From contig OX326957.1 in assembly GCA_946800325.1 (NCBI GenBank), positions 55,605,477-55,669,476 on the forward strand: a stretch of DNA of 64,000 nucleotides, written 5' to 3'. This document shows positions 22,033-31,845 of the stretch, piece by piece. A model generated the notes under the pieces. The model was not told where the DNA came from. It saw nothing but the letters and a program-made list of their open reading frames with translations, and searched no databases. Origin of the DNA: Luzula sylvatica (lineage: Eukaryota > Streptophyta > Magnoliopsida > Poales > Juncaceae). Within the stretch, counting starts at the first letter, position 1. Each line of letters opens with the position of its first letter. The translations under genes were made by a program, and so were the position numbers.

Positions 22033-24425
22033 TTAGCCAGCAGAATGGGCCACAGGCACGGTAGTGAAATGTCCGTCCTTATAAGAGTGTATGAATTGCT
22101 GAGGAATAGAATACTCCACCTATTACAAAAACACAAAAAAAATTATATACTCAGAAACGTTCATATTATTAATATGTTCTTATGAAAATACCAAGTCCGC
22201 GTCAGGGCTGGAGCCAGGAAGGAGAACGTTAGTCTCGCTGGACTTAGCAGTGGTAATCGAAGCATCCAGAGAAGCTTTGCTCAAGTACAGCTGGCATCCA
22301 GATGTATTATCTATCGATATTGTTGGTGCTCTTCCCTATACCAATATTTATCAAATTATTACAAATATTATCAAAAGTAAGGAAAAGTTTGGTATCGGGT
22401 TTTAATAATTCATACCTGGCATTGAACTTCGACACTGCTACAGTTAACAATCTCACATGCAGCCACGACATCCTTAAATGAATAAAATACGATTAAAAGA
22501 TATTCATGTAAAATTGAATAAATTTGTTTATACTAACCGTGAATACAAGTCCAGTCTTGGTGCATTTGTCAAGTGTTATGTTGTTCACTTTACCTGAACA
22601 AAAATATACGTTTCAAATTTATCCAGAAAAACAAAAAACAATATATAATGCGTAATTAGAATCAAAATATTGTACCTTTCACTTGGAGAACGGAATCTTT
22701 GCAACCATATACATAAACAGATTGCTTCGAATCACAGTCTTCAATTACTAAATCCTTCTTCCCCACTTGATTCTCCACCACCCATCTATCAAAATATCAA
22801 AAAAATTGAAACCAATTCCCTACAAAAGGGTACAAGTGTAAATAAACTTACTTGCGTCCCATTTGCAGCTCCAGTTTTGGTGTACCGGTTTTAAAAGAAA
22901 ACGAAGCAGCTCGACCGGAGACGACCTTTTCCTTCTCCTTTTCAGCTGCATTAACCACTCCAGTTCTATCACTCCTGTTTTTCGCTTTCATATCATCAGT
23001 GACCTTCCTCAACCCTATCATAAAAATACCCAAATATTCCATTTTTACAATCCAAAATTCTATTATTTGTAAATATTCTAGTTTTTATACTAACCTGCTG
23101 TGACGGGTTTAGAGCTGATTTCGTCAAACACTGCAGACATGCCTGCTTTAGGCTTTGAAGAACGAGACGAAGTTGCAGTGTCAGAGCTGAGTAAAGGGGT
23201 AGGGGGTGGAGGGGGAGGGCCTTTTGGAGAAGGTTTAGCCGCAGGTGCAATTGGCGCACTGCCAGCTGGGCCCCACACAGGTCCTAGAGGATAATTCTTC
23301 TTTACATAGTCTCTCAAGCTCGGAAGGTATAGCTCTTTTAGTGCCTTGGCCCACTCTACATGATCTGCATCTTTGTTTCTGAACTCCACTAGCACCTGAA
23401 ATAAAATTAAAAAAAAAAAAAACTTAGAAATTGCAAAAATGCCCTAGTTTCGAGTTAAACGTCGATTACAACAATCTAATACATATTGAACTAACGGAGT
23501 TTTTTTATTTAAATACTGAGAGGGGCTCTTCTGCAAATTTCCTTAAATTATATTTTCATGATAAGATGGAAAGAAAGATTTTAGATACCTTGTTGTTGTA
23601 GAATTCGGCCGTCTGCCAGCTCTCTTCGACATGTGCGGTTGGAAAACTCAGTCCTTTTAAGTGACAAAAGAATAAATTGATAAGCTACTACAAAAAAATG
23701 ATGAAATGAATTTATAAAAATATTTGAGAGAACTAACCACAGTCTTTGCCCAAGAAAGCGATCCAAGCGAGAGCTGAGAGACTGTCAGCAATTGTTTTAA
23801 GATGATTGAAGAAATCGGGTCTTCTTCCTTCAGTCAGTGCATTTGCCTTGACCAAAACATCATTCAATGGCTTCAGAAACTCTTGCAAACCAGCCGTGTC
23901 AGGTTTCTGTTCAATGTATCAAACAAGTAACAAATTAGTGTATATGTTTGAAAGTTTGATCAAAGAATCATGATTGACATTGAAACCCCCCGATCTGTTA
24001 CTTAATGAACTGATACAGTGATAAAGTAACGATTCTTGACAAATCGGTAAAGTATAAGCTCACGAAAGTAAGTTCCATTCGTAAACGAAATGCAATTAAA
24101 AGAGAAAACAGATCGAGAAGAATCAAATCCAAACCTGGCTTTGTTTAGCCTTAATCAGAAGCTCTTTCTGCACTAAAAAGGCATCTTCGAGAATCTTCGT
24201 AGATTCCAAAACCTTGCCTCCGATCTTCTCTGCAGCAGTAACGATCCGTCTCAAAGGTCCCTCCACAATCTGCTCATCAAACGCTAAGATCGCCGGATCA
24301 GTGATCGCAGGCGAATCTCCGCCGAAATCTAAGTCCCGAGACGCAGCACAGATCGATCCGCCGGCGATCGCCGCCTCTAGACGCCCGACCGCTTCCTCTA
24401 ACCTCTTTACCAGCGCCTTCTCCAT
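22033..24425 (-). CDS. CAP1: Adenylyl cyclase-associated protein (actin-recycling CAP), ten exons, intact
   Basis: CAP recharges and recycles actin monomers in the cytosol: the N-terminal helical domain works with ADF/cofilin, and the C-terminal CARP domain binds G-actin and exchanges its nucleotide. Ten exons join in one frame: 24425-24135, 23906-23738, 23653-23589, 23395-23095, 23014-22852, 22785-22676, 22593-22538, 22472-22416, 22335-22192 and 22119-22033. The total is 1443 nt or 480 residues, the usual size for plant CAP1. All introns are GT-AG. The start is the Met of [17 protein letters not shown]. Exons 1-4 give the helical domain ([36 protein letters not shown]), then a proline stretch [10 protein letters not shown] and GMSAVFDEI. 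Exons 5-10 give LRKVTDDM and the beta-helical CARP domain ([36 protein letters not shown]), ending VAHSAG. No defects are seen. Confidence 0.95.
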
Positions 24426-24661
24426 TGCAGCAAGCTCAACGCAGATCTCTCTTTTCTCTTTTCCTCTGGAATTCGTGCTCCTCGCGCTTTTTTGCGGACT
24501 TGTTTTTATATACAATGGATAAAATGGATAATATATTAATTTTCTTCGGACCGGCCAGGATCTTAGATAAACTACACGAGCCTCTCCGTTTGTGGAAAAA
24601 CTGCAGTGTATTGCGCTGTTTAAACTGTTCTAATTTGGGATGTTTGCTTTGATGTTTGGAC

Positions 24662-25620
24662 CATAGTTCTTAGAGTCGGAGTCGGAGTCGGAGTCGGCCG
24701 ATGGCCGAAGAGTAATAGTCGGGTGAGTCGGATCGGAGAGTCGGATTTTGTGAAAATGTTGTCTTATTAAATTATGACGTAGATCGTTGGATCAAAAAAT
24801 TATTAGTTCTTTGTATAATTTTTGTTTTTATAATTTATTATATATTATTTTCCTTTTATTAATATTGGGCGATGTAATTATGCTTTGATTTCCTCTCTAA
24901 TACGTATTTTCTAATATAAAATTAAAATAAATATTACTTTATTCTAGTATAAATTAAAATCAATTCGGATGTTTATTAATGCTATATTTTCAATATTTGT
25001 AAATCATATTTCTTAATTATTAAGGTTATAAATGATTAAAGAAATTATATGGAAGTCTACTTATTAGGCTATATTATTTTATTAATTATTTTTCAATAAG
25101 AAAACTTATCTTGTTTAAAGAAATTTTACAGCCTCTAATTAGGGTAATTTACATACCAAATTACCCTGTTAATATTCCACAATAAAGAAAACCATACAAA
25201 AGAAGTAAATAAAAATCTGGAAATGAAAAACCATCATTTAACAAAACTAGAACTTGATTTCTAAATGGGAAATAGAAACCCGGAATAGGAATGCATGCAG
25301 AAATTTGGACATATAAAAATCCCTTCAACCCTGACGCCTCACTTCTTACATTCTTGTTCTCTTACATGCGGCTTCATTCATGGCTCCTCTTGTTCTTTAG
25401 ATCTAGGGTTTCACGTCTTCTTCTCCTTCAACCCGACGGTGAATATAATACATTACTTCCCTCTCCAAACCATATTGTCGTCTCTTCAAAGCTTGCGAGA
25501 TGAAAAAAATGGCGGAGCGGTGAAAAAATGGCGGAATCGGCCCGGAATCGGATCGGCCACCGCCGACTCCGACTCAAGTCGGGCGACTCCGGGCCTGAGT
25601 CGGCGATCCTGCGAACTATG
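24662..25620. mobile_element. hAT-type element, 959 bp, 8-bp target duplication GTTTGGAC
   Basis: The ends CATAGTTC and GAACTATG are inverted repeats. The flanks GTTTGGAC match exactly at 24654-24661 and 25621-25628. Subterminal regions carry GAGTCGGAGTCGG on the left and CGACTCCGACTC on the right. The interior is AT-rich on the left and has a short exon-like stretch at 25290-25510 without a recognised family. It lies about 240 bp upstream of the CAP start codon, so it may affect that promoter. Confidence 0.85.
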
Positions 25621-25670
25621 GTTTGGACTCGAGCATGCAATTATTTGGAATAAATGAAATTAGAATAAAA

Positions 25671-25672
<2 letters not shown>

Positions 25673-25732
<60 letters not shown>
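25673..25732. repeat. (AT)n microsatellite
   Basis: A pure AT tract of about 60 bp. The 25.7-27.2 kb stretch that follows is AT-rich with short A/T homopolymers and no recognisable gene. Confidence 0.95.
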
Positions 25733-25737
<5 letters not shown>

Positions 25738-27201
25738 CATGTTGTTAAGGAAAATCTAAAAAAAAAATTCACGCGTGCAAAATATACTGATGAATCTAGC
25801 AAAATAAACTATTCAAATTAGCAAAATATACTGATGAATCTAATATATTAACATAGTTAAAATTGAGAATAAAATAATACATTTTCAATAGTATATTTTT
25901 ATAAATACAAAAATATATTTTGCTAATTTCAATAGTATATTTTGATTTTGATTTTCTTATTTTATTTTTTAATTTTTTTTATAGATTCTTGTTAGCATTT
26001 ATATATATAATAATAAATGGAGAAGTAATAGAGATAGTACCCATAACTTTTCATTATCTCACAACCTATGTTATATATAATATACGGTCCGATACTTATC
26101 GGATACGGCGTACGATAATTTTAAGAAACATATGATACGATATGGAAATTATATATATATTAAAAATATTAAAAAAAAATTTGTAAAAAAATCAATACAA
26201 CTTATCATACAAATTTATATATCTATTCAACATATATTACATGGACAACATATTAGGGGTAAAAAGAAGAAGAAGAAAATTTGCAACAAAAAAAAAAAAA
26301 AAAAAAAAACAGGCCATTATTTAAATTCGGTAAAGTGAAGAAAAAAGAGAGCCCAAAGTATCAGCGTATTGGAGGTCCGGAGCAAACCCTTCCGTCTAAT
26401 TATCCCACCATTTCCAGATTAGATTCCCACGTCTCAAACATCTCTATAAATAAAGGGGTAATTGTATGTATTTAATAAAGGAGAATTCTTCAAAAATTCC
26501 CCAATTTTTTTAGAAATTATGAAAAACTAGGAAATTACGAGCGCTTCGCGGTGATTTTGTTTTCATTTGTTTTACCATATACATATATATATTTATGATT
26601 TTTTGTGATCAAATATAAGATTTTATGAAAATAAATATTATATTGATTTAGGAAGTTTGATGATGATAAAATTATTATATTATTTTTTAATATGATACGT
26701 TGCGAAATATTTATTTTGTACTTTAATTCGACACATACAAAAAAAAATGTCACTATAAAATAATAAAACAACGTGCGTGGGCATAAACAAAAATCAAAAT
26801 CATATGATATTTTTAATTTTCATATCTAAAATTAACAATAATAACATTGTAAAAGTTTGAAAAAATTATTTGTGTCTGATAAATTTTATGTTTCATGTTT
26901 ATTATTGAAAATTATTATATAAGTTAAAAAAATTATTTGTGTTTAGTAAATAAATATCTTTCATTAATTTTTTTTATACATTAATATGAAACAGTTTTAA
27001 GTAAAAATACAAATATAACATAATTGTTTTAAAAATAATAATAATAATTAGGATGCGCAATTTTTTTCAATTATATTTGTAAAAATAATAATAATTAGGA
27101 TTAAAAATCATTAATGTAATTATATTTATGTTTATATCTTTTTTTACATAATTATTTTCATAATTTTAAGTTAGAAAAAAAATATTGAATATATGATAAT
27201 A

Positions 27202-28115
27202 GCCAACTAGAGTTAGCCTAGTTGGTCACACCTATTGGCTAGAGAGCGAGAGGTGTGGGGTTCGATTCCCGACGGGGACACTGGATTATAGATTAAATGT
27301 TAAATGAGTGAATAGTAGGGATGTCAATGGGTCGGGTCGGGTATAGGCTCACCCATACCCTTACCCATCTTAATCGGGTAATACCCATACCCGACCCGTC
27401 AAGTAAACGGGTAATTTTACCCGTCCCGTTTATTACCCGCGGGTTTTCGGATTACCCACGGGGATTTTTACCCATACATAAATATATACAAAAACATTAA
27501 AATATACTAACGAAAAATATATTTTTTCAAATTAAAATATTACCACATAACATAATAATATCATAAAATATACAACAAATATTTTTAAGTAGAAATTATT
27601 TTATGAAACTAAAATTGATAGAAACAAGAAATAGCTGTAAAAAAATAAATAAATAAACATGAATCTAGGAATTTATTTATTTTAGTTTTATTTACTAAAC
27701 AAATGGAAAAAATAAAAATAAATTGTACAACAAAGAATAGTAGAAAAAATCGATTAAACCCATTTAAAAAACAACAAAAATAATAAAATATATATTAAAA
27801 TATTAATATAACTATGATTATTAAGGACCGGGTTCGGGTCGGGTATACCCACGGGTCGGGTACGACCTCACCCATACCCTACCCGTACCCGTGCCGGGTA
27901 TTTTTTAATCGGGTAATATCCGACCCGCGGGTAGGATTAATCGGGTATTACCCGACCCGTCCGGGTCGGATACCCGTCGGGCACGGGTATTACCCAACCC
28001 ATTGACATCCCTAGTGAATAGAGTGTGTGGCCTACGGGTTTGTAATAAAAAAATAAAAAAGGAGATTGTGTTTGGAAGGTGGACTTTGAGCCCTCTCCGA
28101 ATTTACTCAAAAAAA

Positions 28116-28160
<45 letters not shown>
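27202..28160 (+). mobile_element. tRNA-derived SINE, split by an hAT element
   Basis: It starts GCCAACTAGAGTTAGCC with a pol III A box (TAGCCTAGTTGG), then a B box (GGTTCGATTCC) about 40 bp further on. It ends in a long A run and AT repeat after CTCTCCGAATTTACTC. The 13-bp flank ATATATGATAATA is duplicated exactly (27189-27201 and 28161-28173). Without the insert at 27316-28013 and its extra target copy, the body is about 200 bp plus tail. This is typical for plant SINEs. Confidence 0.85.
27316..28013. mobile_element. hAT-type element, 698 bp, inside the SINE
   Basis: The ends TAGGGATGTCAATGGG and CCCATTGACATCCCTA are a perfect 15-16 bp inverted repeat. The 8-bp target duplication GTGAATAG is exact (27308-27315 and 28014-28021). 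Subterminal arms are GGGTCGGGT/ACCCGACCC-rich and the centre is AT-rich. It is non-coding. It has the same terminus class as the element at 17397-17996. Confidence 0.95.
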
Positions 28161-28169
<9 letters not shown>

Positions 28170-28811
28170 AATAACATACTTAGTAGTATGTGCAATTTTT
28201 TTCAATTATAGTTTTAAAAATAATTATAATTAGGCTTACAAGTCATTAATTTAATTAAATTTATTTTTATATCTTTTTTTACATAATTATTTTCATAATT
28301 TTAAGTTAGAGAAAAATATTAAATATATGATAATATGGATCTCAAAATAAAGATAAAATTCAAGCGAATATATTTCTTAATTTTTTTTAATTATATTATG
28401 AAAATATTAACAATATTTTAAGTATGTTTTATGATATTATATATTAATTTATTAATTTTAGATATTTAAACTATTCACATTATATTTGCATTCACAATTG
28501 ATCATGTAGCATATTGTGAAAAAAAATTCAAAATGAAATACAACTGGTCCAACATTAACCTAACAAATAATATTTTGACACGTCATCAATGTAAGGTGAT
28601 GTGGTCTTCTAAAATTACTTAAAATTATGTGTAAAATAAGGGACACATAAATATCTACAAATAAAACATAATCACACAAAATCAAAGGTTAATCTATGGT
28701 TCATATGTTGCCACATATCCTAATCTAATGGTTCAAATAATTGTGATGATGTGCCATAAGTTGTGATGAGGAGATTGCATAAAGATGGATCCAAAATAAG
28801 GAGGTTGGTAA

Positions 28812-29440
28812 ATTCTCTATCTTTTTAGATTTCCTAAAACATTCTCTATATCTGTGGGTTTCTCCAAAAATCCCCTAACATTTTTAAATTTCCTCAAAAA
28901 CTTCCTATCTTTTTGTTATGATTTTGAAGATTATCCTTATACCCTTTTTCATAATTTTGTTTTATCAATATCCATAATTTAATAAATAATAAATATATAT
29001 TAAAATTCAAAAAATAAATAATAAATAGATACTAAAATATTATAATAAATAATTAATAGATATTAAAATATTATTATAAATAATACATCGATATTAAAAT
29101 ATTATAATAAATAAATAGATATTAAAATACTAATAATTGTTGAAAATTCTATTTTGATATCAATATATTATTTATTATAATATTTTAATATGTATGTATT
29201 ATTTACTATATATTTTAATATTATTTATTTTTTAACATTTTTTATTTTTTTATAATAGTTTAATATCTATTTTTTTATTTATTAAATTATAGAGATTTAT
29301 AAAATAAAATCATGAGGGTATAATGGTTATTTTTAAAAACATAATTAAAAGATAGGAAGTTTTGTAGGAAATCTAAAAAAGTTGTGTTTGGAAGAAACAA
29401 AAAATATAGGGGATTTTTGAGAAAATCTAAAAAAAAATAG
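28812..29440. mobile_element. Long fold-back (inverted-repeat) element
   Basis: TTTAGATTTCCTAAAACATTC, TTTCTCCAAAAATCCCCTA and AACTTCCTATCTTTTTG on the left return inverted on the right as AAAAGATAGGAAGTTTTG, AGGAAATCTAAAAAAG and TAGGGGATTTTTGAGAAAAT. Between the arms are tandem ATAAATAGATATTAAAATATTATA units (28970-29130), followed by their inverted forms. The ends and target duplication were not defined. Confidence 0.6.
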
Positions 29441-29558
29441 GAGTTTTTTTAAAACGCGGGATTTTTCAAAATTTGTATAAAAGTTAGAAGGTTTTTGAAG
29501 AATTCCCTTTTATTGACTAAGGCGGCTGCCCTATCCATATGTATTTTTGATGTATAAT

Positions 29559-29785
29559 CAGGGCCGGCCCATACATGTAATTTTTGAAGCCACCGTTTCG
29601 GGTCCGAATACAAAAAAAAAAAATACGTAGTATAATTTATAAATTTTGGGGTCCATTATAAAAAAATTGGGGTCCATTTTAACAAATTACATAGTATAAT
29701 AAATAATTTTTGGGTCCATTATAAAATATTTTGAGTTAACCTTATAATTTGGCTTAGGGTCTGTTAAACCCTTGGGCCGGTCCTG
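29559..29785. mobile_element. hAT MITE, 227 bp, 8-bp target duplication TGTATAAT
   Basis: The ends CAGGGCCGGCCCA and TGGGCCGGTCCTG are inverted repeats with one mismatch. TGTATAAT is duplicated exactly at 29551-29558 and 29786-29793. It has the same terminus class as the element at 19516-20449. It is non-coding. Confidence 0.9.
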
Positions 29786-29844
29786 TGTATAATATTCAGA
29801 TATGTCCGTATCTGATGATATGTATTGAATGTATATGGCACTAT

Positions 29845-31209
29845 CAGCGCCTTAGGCAAGGCCCGGGTCTTGGATCCGGAAAATGGAGGGGTCTTATATA
29901 AACTTTTCTTGTATAGTATCATATACATGGAGAATTGCGAGCCTCTAATGGAGGAAAAGAGAAGTTTGGGAGAGAAAGAAAGTTGAAGAGAACCTGAAAA
30001 GATATAATGATATAAATAGTTTGTTGGATCTCTTGTGAAGATAAATGTGTGGTATTTTATGTTTTCAAATATTTATACTGGTTTGAAACCAAATAATACA
30101 ATAAATATCATGAAAGGATCAATACAAGATCAAAAATAGGATGTTAATGGGATGGAGAAAATCCCAACCCGTGGGTACCCGACCCGAACGGAGCGGGTAC
30201 GGGGGAGTACCCGAAAAAGATTCCCGTTATTCCTCGGAAAAAAATATCCGGTTCGGGTTCGGGGCGGGTACGGAGGCGTACTCTCCGACCCGTGGGTAAC
30301 CCGAACCCGCACCCAAAAATTATCCGAAAATATCCGAAATTGAAATTACCAATATGCCCTTAAAAAATTTGACGATTAAATCTTGACCATTAAAAATTAT
30401 CCTTGACTATTAAAATTTCTATTTCTCTCATTAAACCTAAGATCCTAAACCCTAAATAAAAGCAATCACAGCCGCTCCGCTCTTCTCTTTCTGTCGTTCT
30501 CCCTTCCTCTAGCGCCCAATGGCTGTGTAATGTGTAGCTACAAGAGCAGCCTTCAAAGCACTTCTATTTCTGGCACAAGACAAAGCAACAACTAAAGCAC
30601 CTCTCGCAGTCGCCACCAACAATTAAAGCACCTCTACCACTTTTCAGATTTGAATAATTTATAAAATTTGGATTTCAAAAAACTATGAAATAATCAGATT
30701 TGATAAAGTAAAAAATATTCAGATTTCAACGGGCCTTTAAAAAAAAATTCTAAAAATAAATATTTCGGATAACGGATTTCCCTGCGAGTATAATTTTACT
30801 CACGGGTTCGGGTTTAGATATGATTTTATACCCGTGAGATTTTTGATTTGGGTTCGAAGAATCTATGAAGTTTCGGATTCGATTATGGAAGAGTCGTCTC
30901 CGAAGCCGTCCCGCCCTGTTGACAACCCTAATCAAAAGTTAGTACCCGCCAATATTTATGTTCTCAAAATATATCATTTGAAATTGTAATTAAAGTCCAC
31001 CCTACTAAAGCTGGATCAGATTCATGACTCAAAAAGTTGGATCAGATTCATGACTCAAAAAAGTGCGAACAATTTTTTATTTTTTTACAATCAATTTATA
31101 GCAATATTTCAAAACAAAATGGTAAATAAACTTTTAATATAAATAAATATATTTTAAGGATCCGTATAAATATCGGCCTCGGATCCGCTCCAACTTCGGG
31201 CCGGCCCTG
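29845..31209. mobile_element. hAT-type element, 1365 bp, 8-bp target duplication GGCACTAT
   Basis: The left end is CAGCGCCTTAGGCAAGGCCC and the right end CGGGCCGGCCCTG. GGCACTAT is duplicated exactly (29837-29844 and 31210-31217). It belongs to the CAGGGCC class. A second hAT element (30137-30930) is nested inside. No transposase is seen. Confidence 0.8.
30137..30930. mobile_element. hAT-type element nested in another hAT element
   Basis: The ends TAGGATGTTAATGG and CTGTTGACAACCCTA are imperfect inverted repeats. The flanks ATCAAAAA (30129-30136) and ATCAAAAG (30931-30938) match at 7 of 8 positions. The arms are rich in CGGGTACGG/CCCGAACCCG words, as in the other TAGGGATG-class elements. The centre (30430-30640) is less AT-rich and may be captured DNA. 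No protein is recognised. Confidence 0.75.
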
Positions 31210-31845
31210 GGCACTATGATTTTTAATAACAATTTTAGTATTTTTCGCCTTCCACAAAAATCTCTTCTTAATTTATCATTATTCTATTGCATATCCATGT
31301 AGCAATTCGCTGTGTTCGAATTAGATGGATCATGGGCTGAGAACAATAGTGGACCGATATATTATTCTCGCACAAATTCTTTTTCTCTTATTATTATTTG
31401 TTTACAAGTTACAATCTCTCTCTTTTATATACAAGGCTTAGCAGTTCCGGTTTACTAAATTTAGACTTTAGTAAACATATCAACAACTACAAATAAATGT
31501 TGTTTCTTCTCTTTGATTTCTCTTCACATTTTTTGTTGGGACACGTCAGTGATTCGTTTAGAATTATCATTCATACAAACTAAGTAAATATTAAGTTTGA
31601 TATTCATTTAGCAAAGGCTTCTCTCACGCGCCCAGTATCTGTAAATAACAAGATAGTTCGTTATGTATGATTGGTGGAAAATCATGGAGGTAGTTATAGG
31701 TTTAATTCCATGAATGTATATAGAATCAGTTTATCAATTGAGTTAATCAAAGCATTTCCATTAATAATATTCTTAATCTCTTAAGATTGTTAATCTGCGT
31801 CAATACACAATACTACATTTCTTCTCGTTCTTCGAAGTTTAAAGT

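Larger units (their letters stand above)
27040..28336. repeat. Pair of about 150-bp direct repeats flanking a SINE
   Basis: The block GCGCAATTTTTTTCAATTATA through CATAATTATTTTCATAATTT and AAATATTGAATATATGATAAT (27053-27200) recurs at 28190-28336 with moderate divergence. The SINE at 27202-28160 lies between them, inserted at the end of the left unit. The tandem repeat therefore probably predates the SINE. Confidence 0.7.

Noticed and set aside
27202..27290. Functional tRNA gene
   Set aside because: A and B boxes are present, but there is no pairing acceptor stem or anticodon arm. The A tail and 13-bp target duplication identify it as a SINE.
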